From Pomphorhynchus laevis (Eukaryota > Acanthocephala > Palaeacanthocephala > Echinorhynchida > Pomphorhynchidae): DNA of 64,000 nucleotides. Each line of letters opens with the position of its first letter. Position 1 is the first letter of the stretch. The translations under genes and the position numbers were made by a program. The notes under the pieces are model-generated. The model saw only the letters and a list, made by a program, of their open reading frames with translations, was not told the DNA's origin and did not search any database. Shown here piece by piece: positions 40,301 to 52,300 of the stretch. The DNA lies in contig WNNJ02003049.1 in the NCBI GenBank assembly GCA_012934845.2, positions 1 to 64,000 of the forward strand. Reading direction: 5' to 3'.

Positions 40301-43300
40301 AATTTTTCATAATGTAAACATATTAATGATAAAATATTCTTCATATTGTAATATTTAATAATATTAAATGTTAATATTAATATTTATATTAATATCATAA
40401 TATAAAAAGATAATTATTTTTATACTATTTTTGTAAATTCGTGTTCTTTCACACTTTTAGTTAACCAATTGAAATATAATTACATTACTTTACGTCGATC
40501 AGCTGTCCCGTTTTCCATCTCCCTGATAATAACCGGGTTAATAAATTTTAAATTTTATATCTCAGTATCCAAGTGCATTGTTTTAAGACTTTTTACTGGA
40601 TACTTCGGAGGACGTCTTTATAAGCGATTTTCTTCAGGCAGCCGTCCGTTTCGGATGATACTAAATGTAAGTCTTTTTTGTCAATATAATGTTTGCCGAA
40701 AATTCACATTTTATAAATTAAAATAAATTATTCTGTTTTCATAATAAATGTAGGTTGTTTTTGTCTTTTCCAAAATTCAGATTCAGCGAATTATGAAATT
40801 CTTAATTTATTACAGAAATTGAGCTTTTTTTGACCATAAAATATATTAAATATTTATATATTATGATATTTATTATATATATTAAATATATTAAATATAT
40901 TATATATGTTATTGCGAAAAATCGCTTGAAATTGTGGTCCAGGAGCCAAAGCTTGCTACGATTGATTTTAAATTCATATTTGCTGCTAAATAACTGGACT
41001 TCGATAATCAGCTCTATTAGTCTAATGTATCACTCCGAGACGTTACTAACCACCCAGCAGTCATCGTCAGTCGGAAGAAGTGTTTAGGGTACGTTTCAAC
41101 TGCTTTTATAAGCTACAAGTTCGTGTCGCTTACAATATATATATATATATATATATTAGTTTGAAGAAATACCATTGTATTCCTGGTATTTCTCCAAACT
41201 AATATCAATCTGCATCGAATATGGATCTCAGGCGACAGTATAGCACAGTAAAGTAGCGCCAAAAGGTGCACAAGGCGTGCCCATGAAACTGTAATGGGCA
41301 CGCCTTGTGCACCAACATACGCAAACATATTCATGGCCGATTACGAACAGAAGTTCATGAACTCACAATCGTACAAACTTGTTATTTGGTGGCGGAACAT
41401 AGATGACGTTTTTATGGTCTGGACACATGGAGAGTCTATCGAATTCTTCAAGAGGCTTAATGAATTTAACGTCTTGGAATTTACCTTCACTTACGGTGAG
41501 AGTGTAAACTTTTTGGATACAACTGTTTATAAAAGGAACGGAATCTACAAAACCACTGCTTATCGAAAGCCTGAAGACAATCCTTTATATTTACATGCAA
41601 ACACCGACCAAAGTAGCACAGTAAAGAGAGCGGTAATATTTAATGAAGCGTTACGAATGAGGATAATCTGCTCCGACGACTACCAGTTTGAGAACAACCT
41701 TTTTATCATTGAAAAAATACTGATATCTAGAGGATATACTAACAGATCTGTGTACAGAGAGTTTTCCAAGATAAGACGACGATCAAGGGAACGATGGTTA
41801 CAGATGGCATCTCCAAACGAAAAGGTAAATGTAACACAACCTTATCATAATGGAATAAAGACCATAAATAAAAATATCAAAAAGCATATAAACTTGTCTG
41901 CTCTAAATATAACATCAAAGGCATTGAACCTTGTATTTGCTTCCAATCTACAAATAAGATTTCTACGCATTTAGTTAAATCAAAATTTGATTCAAACATA
42001 ATAAATAATTATTCGCGTGAACCAGGTGACTGCAAGAGCTGTAAACGACCAAGATGCAAAACCTGCGAATGTATCGTCAAATCAGATACAATATTAAGTT
42101 CATCTACAAATCTAAAATATCCTATTACAGGAAATAACTGTTGCACGACTAAAAACATTATATATGTAGGCAGGTGTAAAGAATGTAACCTGCAATATAT
42201 AGGAGAGTCAAAGAGATCCCTTAGTGAAAGGCTAAACAACAGAAGGGCAGACATCAAATCATTACTTAATTCTAAAAACAACAATCCAGAAAATAATAAA
42301 AACTATAATACAGATGGAATTGTCACACATATAGTGAAGCAACACAACGGAGATGAATCAATGATGAAATACATAGTAGTTAAAAATAATATACTACTAA
42401 TTAAAGAACGGTTAATAAAAGAATCGAGGTGGCAAGGTCAATTAAGAACTTACAAATCATATGGTTTAAATAACGGCACACTTTTTGAATGGTCAGAAAA
42501 TGACTGATTTCTTACGCGGATTTTGTAGCACATACGAAGCTCTGTAATTGTAGATTTGTGACATAAAATTTTTTGAAAAAGCGTGTGAAACGCGAAACTA
42601 GTAAAATAACGTTGTAAATTGTTGTCATCTTTTAACCACCAGTTTTTTGGAAAATTTGGAATATATAAACGAAGGTAGTAATGTACCGTGTTGAGATGAA
42701 CGGTTAAAACGTGTCAAATAATGAATAACTCAAAAACATTTACAAGCTCCACTACAAAATTAACTTATAGAAGCAGGGGTAACAATAACTGTAAGACACA
42801 AAATTCGGTTTATTGAGGTATTTGCACAGTCTGTCATGCACAATATGTAGGAGAAAGAGCAAATAAGATGTTAGTTCGAGTAAACAACCGTAGAGCGGAT
42901 ATTAAAGCCTGTCGTATAAATGCAGATGGACTGGCATCACACCTCATTGAAAATCCAACACATGAAATTTCACTTGCAGTAATTGAGGGAAATATTCCCA
43001 ACACTGCTAAAAGAAAGCGTAAGGAACTCTATTGGATAGCACAATTAATGACTGATAGATCGTTAAACAGTGAAGTGAAAGGTGCACTGAAATTGGTGAA
43101 GAACAACATTTAAGATGCTATCATATATTTATGCTGTTATATTTATATTTTTACAATTGTAGATATTATTTTCCTGAAGAAGGCCACTAGTTGGTCGAAA
43201 GCTTGAATAAAACGATATCTTTGTGTTTCCGGTTCGACTTAAAATCCGCGTATTAATATATACAAATATTCGTCAAAGGATCCCGGAGCTGATTTGAATA

Positions 43301-46300
43301 AATAATCTAAACTATATATATATATATATTTAAGTAAGAGTTCAAATCGAGCATATTCTTCAGTCTGCAAACTTTCGTCACTCCTAGACGGTCATGTGAT
43401 AGCCGGCAGCCATCGTCAGTAAGATGAACTATCACACGCCGTTTCGGCTGCCTCTGTGACATTGTGAAAATGCATTTCCGACATCTAGCTTAAATTGTTG
43501 GTGGCGTTAGCTCTTAAATCCAACAATTTGCAATGCAGACCATCATAAACAACCAGAGGATCAAACTTTCGGATGCTTGACTGGTTCGCCGAAGATTACA
43601 CTTGCAGCAGTTCCGGCGGACAATATTTTCCTACAATATTTCCTGACAATATTCTTGAGCAATATTCTGAACAAATTTTCCTGAGAAAACAGAGACAAAT
43701 TTATTCCTGAACTGACCGAAAAAACGCACAGCTGCAAAGATTGAGTCGTACCCAGTCTTTCGTACAAATTCTACTAGCTCAATATCGAGTTCAATGTCAG
43801 ATACGAACCAGGCGCTGCAACAAATGTTCGTGCAAATTCAGACTCTGCAGCAGCAGATCTCTGAATTGAGAAAGCCAACAGCTGAGGATGCACCGATGGT
43901 AGCAATGGATGGTAGCCATGGTTACACCTTAACAGAAGTCGAGGAAATCATAGAACAGGTCTCCCTAGTCTTGGCCAATAATAAGGCTAAGGCTAGGGAT
44001 ACTCACGAGTTGGCCGCATATGAGCAAATTCTAAAGTCCATGACGAAGGAAAGAATTTCTGAATCGATCGGAGAAGAATGGTTTCAACTGTTCCTAAAAC
44101 GGGTCATTACCATGCATATGGTAGTGGCCTATGGATGGCACACTGTGGCTCCTCAACTTCCGAGGGTCACAGGAAGAGTTGTCGAGTTGGCCAAAAAGAT
44201 TGGGCTTGATCCTAATAGTAGGCCTCAAAATCAGTTCTTACCGGCACAGACGCAGCGCTCGTTGCAGCAGTACTACCCTGCACAATCTAGGCAGGAGCAA
44301 CAAGGAAGGAGAAAGAATCGAAAGAAGTAGCTTTCGTAGTTGTTGATCTTGTAAAAAAAAGAGTAAAAAATTATTTTCGTTTTTCTTCCTTTTGAATTGG
44401 TTGGGAAGTTATTATCGGGGTTAGTATTTACTGTCATTTTTGGGTTTCTATAAGGAAAAGGGCGAGTACTTACCGGTGAGATTGGGGTCTAATCTAGGCC
44501 AACCTGCACTAAAAGTAAGGAATCGTTCTTGGAGATATAGAAATTATAGCCAATTTGCTACCTGGTAAGGGTGTTCTTAATTGGACGTAATCTCCTTATA
44601 GGGATAGTAGATTGGTTATACTTGCCAATCCGCAATGACATAAATACGGAAGTGGTGTACTCTGTTCTTGTGCAATATATTTCTATATTCGCAAAGACTT
44701 TATTCTGCATAAGATACACTATACTTCAGATATCTGCTATGAAAACATCATACGGATAACATACTACAGGTCTTTTCAGACTTTGGTATACTGACTTATA
44801 TATAAATCGGCTATTAGGTCACAATACAAATGATTTATATGCTGCATTGCCTTATTATTCAATAAGCTATCACATTGACAAAACGTCATGAGAATAGGAG
44901 GCTCTTGAATTATGATTCAAAGTCATCTTTGAGGATACTATATAAACAATATATATCTTCTCTACTAGATACATAGATTACAACAATTTATTATCTTGTC
45001 ACCGCCTGCTTTAAGAAAAAAAGCGAAAGCAACAACCAATTCCCCGCCTAAATCACGGGACGAGATTTCTGACTATAAATAGCCAAAATCGACTGCTTTC
45101 TACTCGTGCTTTTTTCTCGATTACACTTGCAGCAGTTCCGGCGGACAATATTTTCCTACAATATTTCATTCTGAACAAATTTTCCTGAGAAAACAGAGAC
45201 AAATTTATTCCTGAACTGACCGAAAAAACGCACAGCTGCAAAGATTGAGTCGTACCCAGTCTTTCGTACAAATTCTACTAGCTCAATATCGAGTTCAATG
45301 TCAGATACGAACCAGGCGCTGCAACAAATGTTCGTGCAAATTCAGACTCTGCAGCAGCAGATCTCTGAATTGAGAAAGCCAACAGCTGAGGATGCACCGA
45401 TGGTAGCAATGGATGGTAGCCATGGTTACACCTTAACAGAAGTCGAGGAAATCATAGAACAGGTCTCCCTAGTCTTGGCCAATAATAAGGCTAAGGCTAG
45501 GGATACTCACGAGTTGGCCGCATATGAGCAAATTCTAAAGTCCATGACGAAGGAAAGAATTTCTGAATCGATCGGAGAAGAATGGTTTCAACTGTTCCTA
45601 AAACGGGTCATTACCATGCATATGGTAGTGGCCTATGGATGGCACACTGTGGCTCCTCAACTTCCGAGGGTCACAGGAAGAGTTGTCGAGTTGGCCAAAA
45701 AGATTGGGCTTGATCCTAATAGTAGGCCTCAAAATCAGTTCTTACCGGCACAGACGCAGCGCTCGTTGCAGCAGTACTACCCTGCACAATCTAGGCAGGA
45801 GCAACAAGGAAGGAGAAAGAATCGAAAGAAGTAGCTTTCGTAGTTGTTGATCTTGTAAAAAAAAGAGTAAAAAATTATTTTCGTTTTTCTTCCTTTTGAA
45901 TTGGTTGGGAAGTTATTATCGGGGTTAGTATTTACTGTCATTTTTGGGTTTCTATAAGGAAAAGGGCGAGTACTTACCGGTGAGATTGGGGTCTAATCTA
46001 GGCCAACCTGCACTAAAAGTAAGGAATCGTTCTTGGAGATATAGAAATTATAGCCAATTTGCTACCTGGTAAGGGTGTTCTTAATTGGACGTAATCTCCT
46101 TATAGGGATAGTAGATTGGTTATACTTGCCAATCCGCAATGACATAAATACGGAAGTGGTGTACTCTGTTCTTGTGCAATATATTTCTATATTCGCAAAG
46201 ACTTTATTCTGCATAAGATACACTATACTTCAGATATCTGCTATGAAAACATCATACGGATAACATACTACAGGTCTTTTCAGACTTTGGTATACTGACT

Positions 46301-49300
46301 TATATATAAATCGGCTATTAGGTCACAATACAAATGATTTATATGCTGCATTGCCTTATTATTCAATAAGCTATCACATTGACAAAACGTCATGAGAATA
46401 GGAGGCTCTTGAATTATGATTCAAAGTCATCTTTGAGGATACTATATAAACAATATATATCTTCTCTACTAGATACATAGATTACAACAATTTATTATCT
46501 TGTCACCGCCTGCTTTAAGAAAAAAAGCGAAAGCAACAACCAATTCCCCGCCTAAATCACGGGACGAGATTTCTGACTATAAATAGCCAAAATCGACTGC
46601 TTTCTACTCGTGCTTTTTTCTCGATTACACTTGCAGCAGTTCCGGCGGACAATATTTTCCTACAATATTTCATTCTGAACAAATTTTCCTGAGAAAACAG
46701 AGACAAATTTATTCCTGAACTGACCGAAAAAACGCACAGCTGCAAAGATTGAGTCGTACCCAGTCTTTCGTACAAATTCTACTAGCTCAATATCGAGTTC
46801 AATGTCAGATACGAACCAGGCGCTGCAACAAATGTTCGTGCAAATTCAGACTCTGCAGCAGCAGATCTCTGAATTGAGAAAGCCAACAGCTGAGGATGCA
46901 CCGATGGTAGCAATGGATGGTAGCCATGGTTACACCTTAACAGAAGTCGAGGAAATCATAGAACAGGTCTCCCTAGTCTTGGCCAATAATAAGGCTAAGG
47001 CTAGGGATACTCACGAGTTGGCCGCATATGAGCAAATTCTAAAGTCCATGACGAAGGAAAGAATTTCTGAATCGATCGGAGAAGAATGGTTTCAACTGTT
47101 CCTAAAACGGGTCATTACCATGCATATGGTAGTGGCCTATGGATGGCACACTGTGGCTCCTCAACTTCCGAGGGTCACAGGAAGAGTTGTCGAGTTGGCC
47201 AAAAAGATTGGGCTTGATCCTAATAGTAGGCCTCAAAATCAGTTCTTACCGGCACAGACGCAGCGCTCGTTGCAGCAGTACTACCCTGCACAATCTAGGC
47301 AGGAGCAACAAGGAAGGAGAAAGAATCGAAAGAAGTAGCTTTCGTAGTTGTTGATCTTGTAAAAAAAAGAGTAAAAAATTATTTTCGTTTTTCTTCCTTT
47401 TGAATTGGTTGGGAAGTTATTATCGGGGTTAGTATTTACTGTCATTTTTGGGTTTCTATAAGGAAAAGGGCGAGTACTTACCGGTGAGATTGGGGTCTAA
47501 TCTAGGCCAACCTGCACTAAAAGTAAGGAATCGTTCTTGGAGATATAGAAATTATAGCCAATTTGCTACCTGGTAAGGGTGTTCTTAATTGGACGTAATC
47601 TCCTTATAGGGATAGTAGATTGGTTATACTTGCCAATCCGCAATGACATAAATACGGAAGTGGTGTACTCTGTTCTTGTGCAATATATTTCTATATTCGC
47701 AAAGACTTTATTCTGCATAAGATACACTATACTTCAGATATCTGCTATGAAAACATCATACGGATAACATACTACAGGTCTTTTCAGACTTTGGTATACT
47801 GACTTATATATAAATCGGCTATTAGGTCACAATACAAATGATTTATATGCTGCATTGCCTTATTATTCAATAAGCTACTCACATTGACAAAACGTCATGA
47901 GAATAGGAGGCTCTTGAATTATGATTCAAAGTCATCTTTGAGGATACTATATAAACAATATATATCTTCTCTACTAGATACATAGATTACAACAATTTAT
48001 TATCTTGTCACCGCCTGCTTTAAGAAAAAAAGCGAAAGCAACAACCAATTCCCCGCCTAAATCACGGGACGAGATTTCTGACTATAAATAGCCAAAATCG
48101 ACTGCTTTCTACTCGTGCTTTTTTCTCGATTACACTTGCAGCAGTTCCGGCGGACAAGTGTAAAAAAATTATTTTCGTTTTTCTTCCTTTTGAATTGGTT
48201 GGGAAGTTATTATCGGGGTTAGTATTTACTGTCATTTTTGGGTTTCTATAAGGAAAAGGGCGAGGACTTACCGGTGAGATTGGGGTCTAATCTAGGCCAA
48301 CCTGCACTAAAAGTAAGGAATCGTTCTTGGAGATATAGAAATTATAGCCAATTTGCTACCTGGTAAGGGTGTTCTTAATTGGACGTAATCTCCTTATAGG
48401 GATAGTAGATTGGTTATACTTGCCAATCCGCAATGACATAAATACGGAAGTGGTGTACTCTGTTCTTGTGCAATATATTTCTATATTCGCAAAGACTTTA
48501 TTCTGCATAAGATACACTATACTTCAGATATCTGCTATGAAAACATCATACGGATAACATACTACAGGTCTTTTCAGACTTTGGTATACTGACTTATATA
48601 TAAATCGGCTATTAGGTCACAATACAAATGATTTATATGCTGCATTGCCTTATTATTCAATAAGCTCTCACATTGACAAAACGTCATGAGAATAGGAGGC
48701 TCTTGAATTATGATTCAAAGTCATCTTTGAGGATACTATATAAACAATATATATCTTCTCTACTAGATACATAGATTACAACAATTTATTATCTTGTCAC
48801 CGCCTGCTTTAAGAAAAAAAGCGAAAGCAACAACCAATTCCCCGCCTAAATCACGGGACGAGATTTCTGACTATAAATAGCCAAAATCGACTGCTTTCTA
48901 CTCGTGCTTTTTTCTCGATTACACTTGCAGCAGTTCCGGCGGACAAGTAGTTACACAAGGAAGACGCTGACCTTGGTTCCGAAAAATAGAAACAGTAACA
49001 TCAACAAAACAAAAAGGTCCCAATATGGAACAACTATCAATACGATTGCCGATGACAGATTGATTTTTCTTGACGAATCTGGGTTTTATCTACATTTGCA
49101 TCAGAAAATGGGGTATTCGCCAAAATATACGAAGTGTTTTATTAATGTCCTAAATTCGAAAGGTGTAAATGTTTCACTGCTGTGTGCTATAACAACTTCT
49201 GGTGTTTTCGCACATAAAACCAAAATCGGAAGTTTTAAATCTATTGATATTATAGAATTCATTTCTTTAAAATTTCCACCGTTAGAAAGCAACAACAGGA

Positions 49301-52300
49301 AATATGTAATAATGGACAACGCATCCATACACAAGACAGCCGAGGTTCGCGAAGCGTTTAACAGGAAAAGCTACATACTTATGTTCTTACCTCCGTACTC
49401 TCCTCAGCTCAATCCTATTGAGGAATTCTTTGCATGTCTAAAAGCAATAGTCAAACAATGACCCGCATCTACCAATCCTCAAATGCTTATTGGTGTAATT
49501 AATGACATAGTTACAAATGATAACTTCATAATGACTGGATACTTTGAACATATGAGAAGATGGGTTTTACAAGCAATTGTACATGCTGATTTTATTTAAA
49601 TTAAATACCTTTTTATATTTTTAGTTTTAAAATTATATTATGGTTATTCGTAAAAAATAACATGAACCAAAGCAACCTGAAGGAGGAGTCTATAATAATG
49701 CAAATAGGGGTCTATAATAATGCAAATAGGGGTCTATAATAATGCAAATAGGGGTCTATAATAATGCAAATAGGGGTCCATAATAATGCAAAAAGGGGTC
49801 TATAATAATGCAAATAGGGGTCTATAATAATGCAAATAGGGGTCTATAATAATGCAAAAAGGGGTCTATAATAATGCAAAAAGGGGTCTATAATAATGAA
49901 ATACTCTGTATAGTTTATACTATATATAATCTAAGCTATATACTAAGCTATAATCTAAGCTATATATAATTATATATATATATATATATATATATAATCA
50001 AGAATTTTGCCAAAAACTGGAGTTCGATTACAAGCAGATCATACTTCATTATTGTTCCTAGACGATCTGATAGTACCCGGCAGCACTCATCAGTATGGTG
50101 AAGTACCATCAGTCGTTTCGGCTGTCTTGTATTATATTTAAAGGCATCTCTGAGAATTTGCTGACTTAGTAGCATGGGCATAGTCTCTTTAAACAAACCA
50201 CGTGCTTTCCGGATCATCCTAATTTATTCTGCAGGAAATTTCATTGATGTCGTTGGTTGTTTTCTAACAGGATCCTTTGAGGATATGTTTTTATAATTTT
50301 AGGGCTGAATGTGAGAAAACAACCAACGACAGCAAGAAAAATTTTTGCCGAATAAAATTAGGATAATCCGGAAAGCACGTGGTTTTTTTATAGAGTCTAT
50401 GCCCATGCTACCACGTCAGCAAATTCTCGGAAATGCCTCTCATGTATCACAAGGCACCTGAAACGACTGATGGTAGTTCACTCGACTAATGAGTGCTGCA
50501 AACTACGATCAGCTCGTCTAGGAGTGATAAGGAAATCTGATCTGCATGTAATCGAACTCGGGTTTTTGGCAGAATTCTTGATTATAAAGCTGTAGCTTGT
50601 TAGCTCCCGGAGCACAACTCTTAAATTATTTTATTAATACAATATATTTTGTATTAAATACAATAATTACATTAATATATTTAAAAGGCATCTCCGAAAA
50701 TTCGTATATTAATACAATTGATACATAATTAATACAATTTTTGTAAATTAGATCTTTATTTGGTACAAATTATAATCTTTATTTGGTACAATCCCTTATA
50801 ATTTCTTGTCATTTTTAACAATTTTTGTATTCAGATATCAGTTCTTTTATATGCTCTCATCTTTTGCACTCTAATACCTCCTTACACTTTTCTCGAATTT
50901 AACAAATTCGCTGGTGATATTTACGTAATTCATGCAATTTTCAAAACCGTACTTTCATCCTTTATTTTTCTTGCAATTGGATTCTACATAGGATTCCGAA
51001 AATCTGTAAGTAGTTTTTATTTTGTTTTTTTTTCATTTCTTATCGATTTTTTTATTTTTTTATGTTTTATCGATTTTTTATAAATTTTTAATGTTATCGT
51101 AATTAAAATTTTATTATAATTTAACATAATATTATAAAATTATAATATATTATAATATATTATATATTATAATTGTTAATTATAATTTTAACAAATAAAT
51201 TTAAATTTTATTTATCTAAGCAACTACGAAGGAACTTCACAATCTATTCCTGATTTGATTATTTGATTCGATTAAGCAATCATAATTAAGCAATCAATTG
51301 TGTTTTAATCAGGAAATCATTATCGATCACATATATTGTCGGTCATATACAGAGTCGGTACTGGTTATCGTTATTCATGTGATATTCATAAAATTTCTAA
51401 TTAAAATGATTAAATCATCGAAAATGATGATTTTACAGTTGAAGCTAGCTACTGTATTCTTAATTTATGCTTTACAACCGTATAAATCTCGACTCTCAAC
51501 ACCGGTTTTTAACCGTTGACACAATAGTATTGTTTTGCCCATCCAAATCATCAGTAATTCATAATTGATTACATTAATTTAGAATTGGCAATATTCCAAC
51601 ATTTATTAAAATATTAGGATTTTTGTGAAGAATATCTGCTTGCAGCCGTATTTATATATTTGCGGTTAGATATTAATCTAACCGCACAGGTTCACGTTTG
51701 CTCGGGGTTGTTTATATCCTTGAAGCCTTCAGCTTCAATTTTCCGCAGTTCGTTTATGCGTGAAAATTCACTTGGGCATAACACGCGTAGTTTAAACGAA
51801 AGAAATTATTCTGAGAGTATTTGTATTTAATGTTATTTATGATTTGTTATGTTATTTGATAACATAACAAATCAAATGTTATTTAATGTTATTAAATAAC
51901 ATTTGATATGTTATTTATGCTATTTACGATTTTTATTTATGTTTCTTATTTTGAATCTCAGCACGAATGTGTGGCACTCAAGCTTGCATGTTAAAGTAAC
52001 CTTTTCATATTTATATTTTCTTTTGTATAATAAGTTTTGTATATTTTATTGTATGAATACAATTATATTTCGGTAGGGGATCCCCTACCGAAAGTAGGGG
52101 ATCCACTATTTTCATAGTAGTATAAATATTATAAAAGTGATTTATAATCACTTTTATAAACCAGAGATGAAAACTTCCACTTCAACATATCTACTGCTCA
52201 ATATTAAGAGATAGCACATTCCTTCGTTTAATCAAATTGCTATAATTTGGTAAAAAAAACATTTTTATGAAATCACCTTAAAAATTAAAGAAGATAATAA

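Larger units (their letters stand above)
41031..43452 (+). mobile_element. PLE-1, Penelope-like element with RT and GIY-YIG endonuclease
   Basis: Parts in order: left end motif (41,031-41,103); RT (41,294-41,974) with MGTPCAPTYANIFMADYE, WWRNIDDVFMVW (catalytic IDD), FLDTTVYKRNGIYKTTAY and LRMRIICSD; a Cys-rich linker CKSCKRPRCKTC and a GIY-YIG endonuclease (about 41,975-42,507) with IIYVGRCKECNLQYIGESKR; a second, shorter GIY-YIG-like segment (about 42,782-43,113, CHAQYVGERANK); a hammerhead-like core (43,174-43,204); and a right end motif (43,381-43,452). The RT + GIY-YIG order is that of endonuclease-bearing Penelope-like elements. The N-terminal part of RT is absent and it is broken in a few places. 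It is in TM9SF intron 11, in the same orientation as the gene. Confidence 0.85.
43593..48945 (+). mobile_element. Head-to-tail array of an LTR-type element with a gag-like ORF
   Basis: Direct terminal-repeat-like blocks of about 787 bp (44,362-45,147; 45,866-46,651; 47,370-48,156; 48,159-48,945; a short piece before 43,622) separate three internal segments, each with one 178-residue ORF. The solo block begins TGTAAAAAAATT and ends GGCGGACA, the TG...CA ends of LTRs. A purine tract precedes each block, and each block has a TATAAATAG box followed by a likely start region. The period is 1,504 bp. The units are almost identical, so the array is very recent or homogenised, or an assembly artefact. 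No pol genes are seen. It looks whole as a non-autonomous array. A DIRS-like origin is the main alternative. Confidence 0.6.
49995..50590. repeat. ~0.6-kb palindrome of two PLE ends
   Basis: The left arm (49,995-50,240, reading minus) and right arm (50,340-50,590, reading plus) are inverted copies of one PLE terminal region, separated by ~100 bp. Shared blocks include GGAAAGCACGTGGT, ATGCCCATGCTACCACG or its variant, GAAACGACTGATGGTA, and CTCGTCTAGGAGTGATAA or its variant. No coding sequence lies between them. Confidence 0.85.

Noticed and set aside
40537-40587. Reading through exon 10-11 without splicing
   Set aside because: The 51 bp have no stop, so an unspliced protein is possible, but they have GT...AG ends, the same size as the other micro-introns, and would insert 17 residues into a conserved region.
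43381-43452. Calling a canonical self-cleaving hammerhead ribozyme here
   Set aside because: The three core strands are present but in the wrong order for a simple type I-III fold; reported only as hammerhead-type.
44131-44346. 71-codon frame overlapping the gag-like ORF (and its repeats at 45,635 and 47,139)
   Set aside because: A shifted frame inside the larger ORF with no motif; identical in each unit only because the DNA is.
44571-44759. 62-codon frame in the terminal-repeat block, repeated four times
   Set aside because: It lies in what looks like a promoter-bearing terminal repeat, has no recognised domain, and repeats only because the block repeats.
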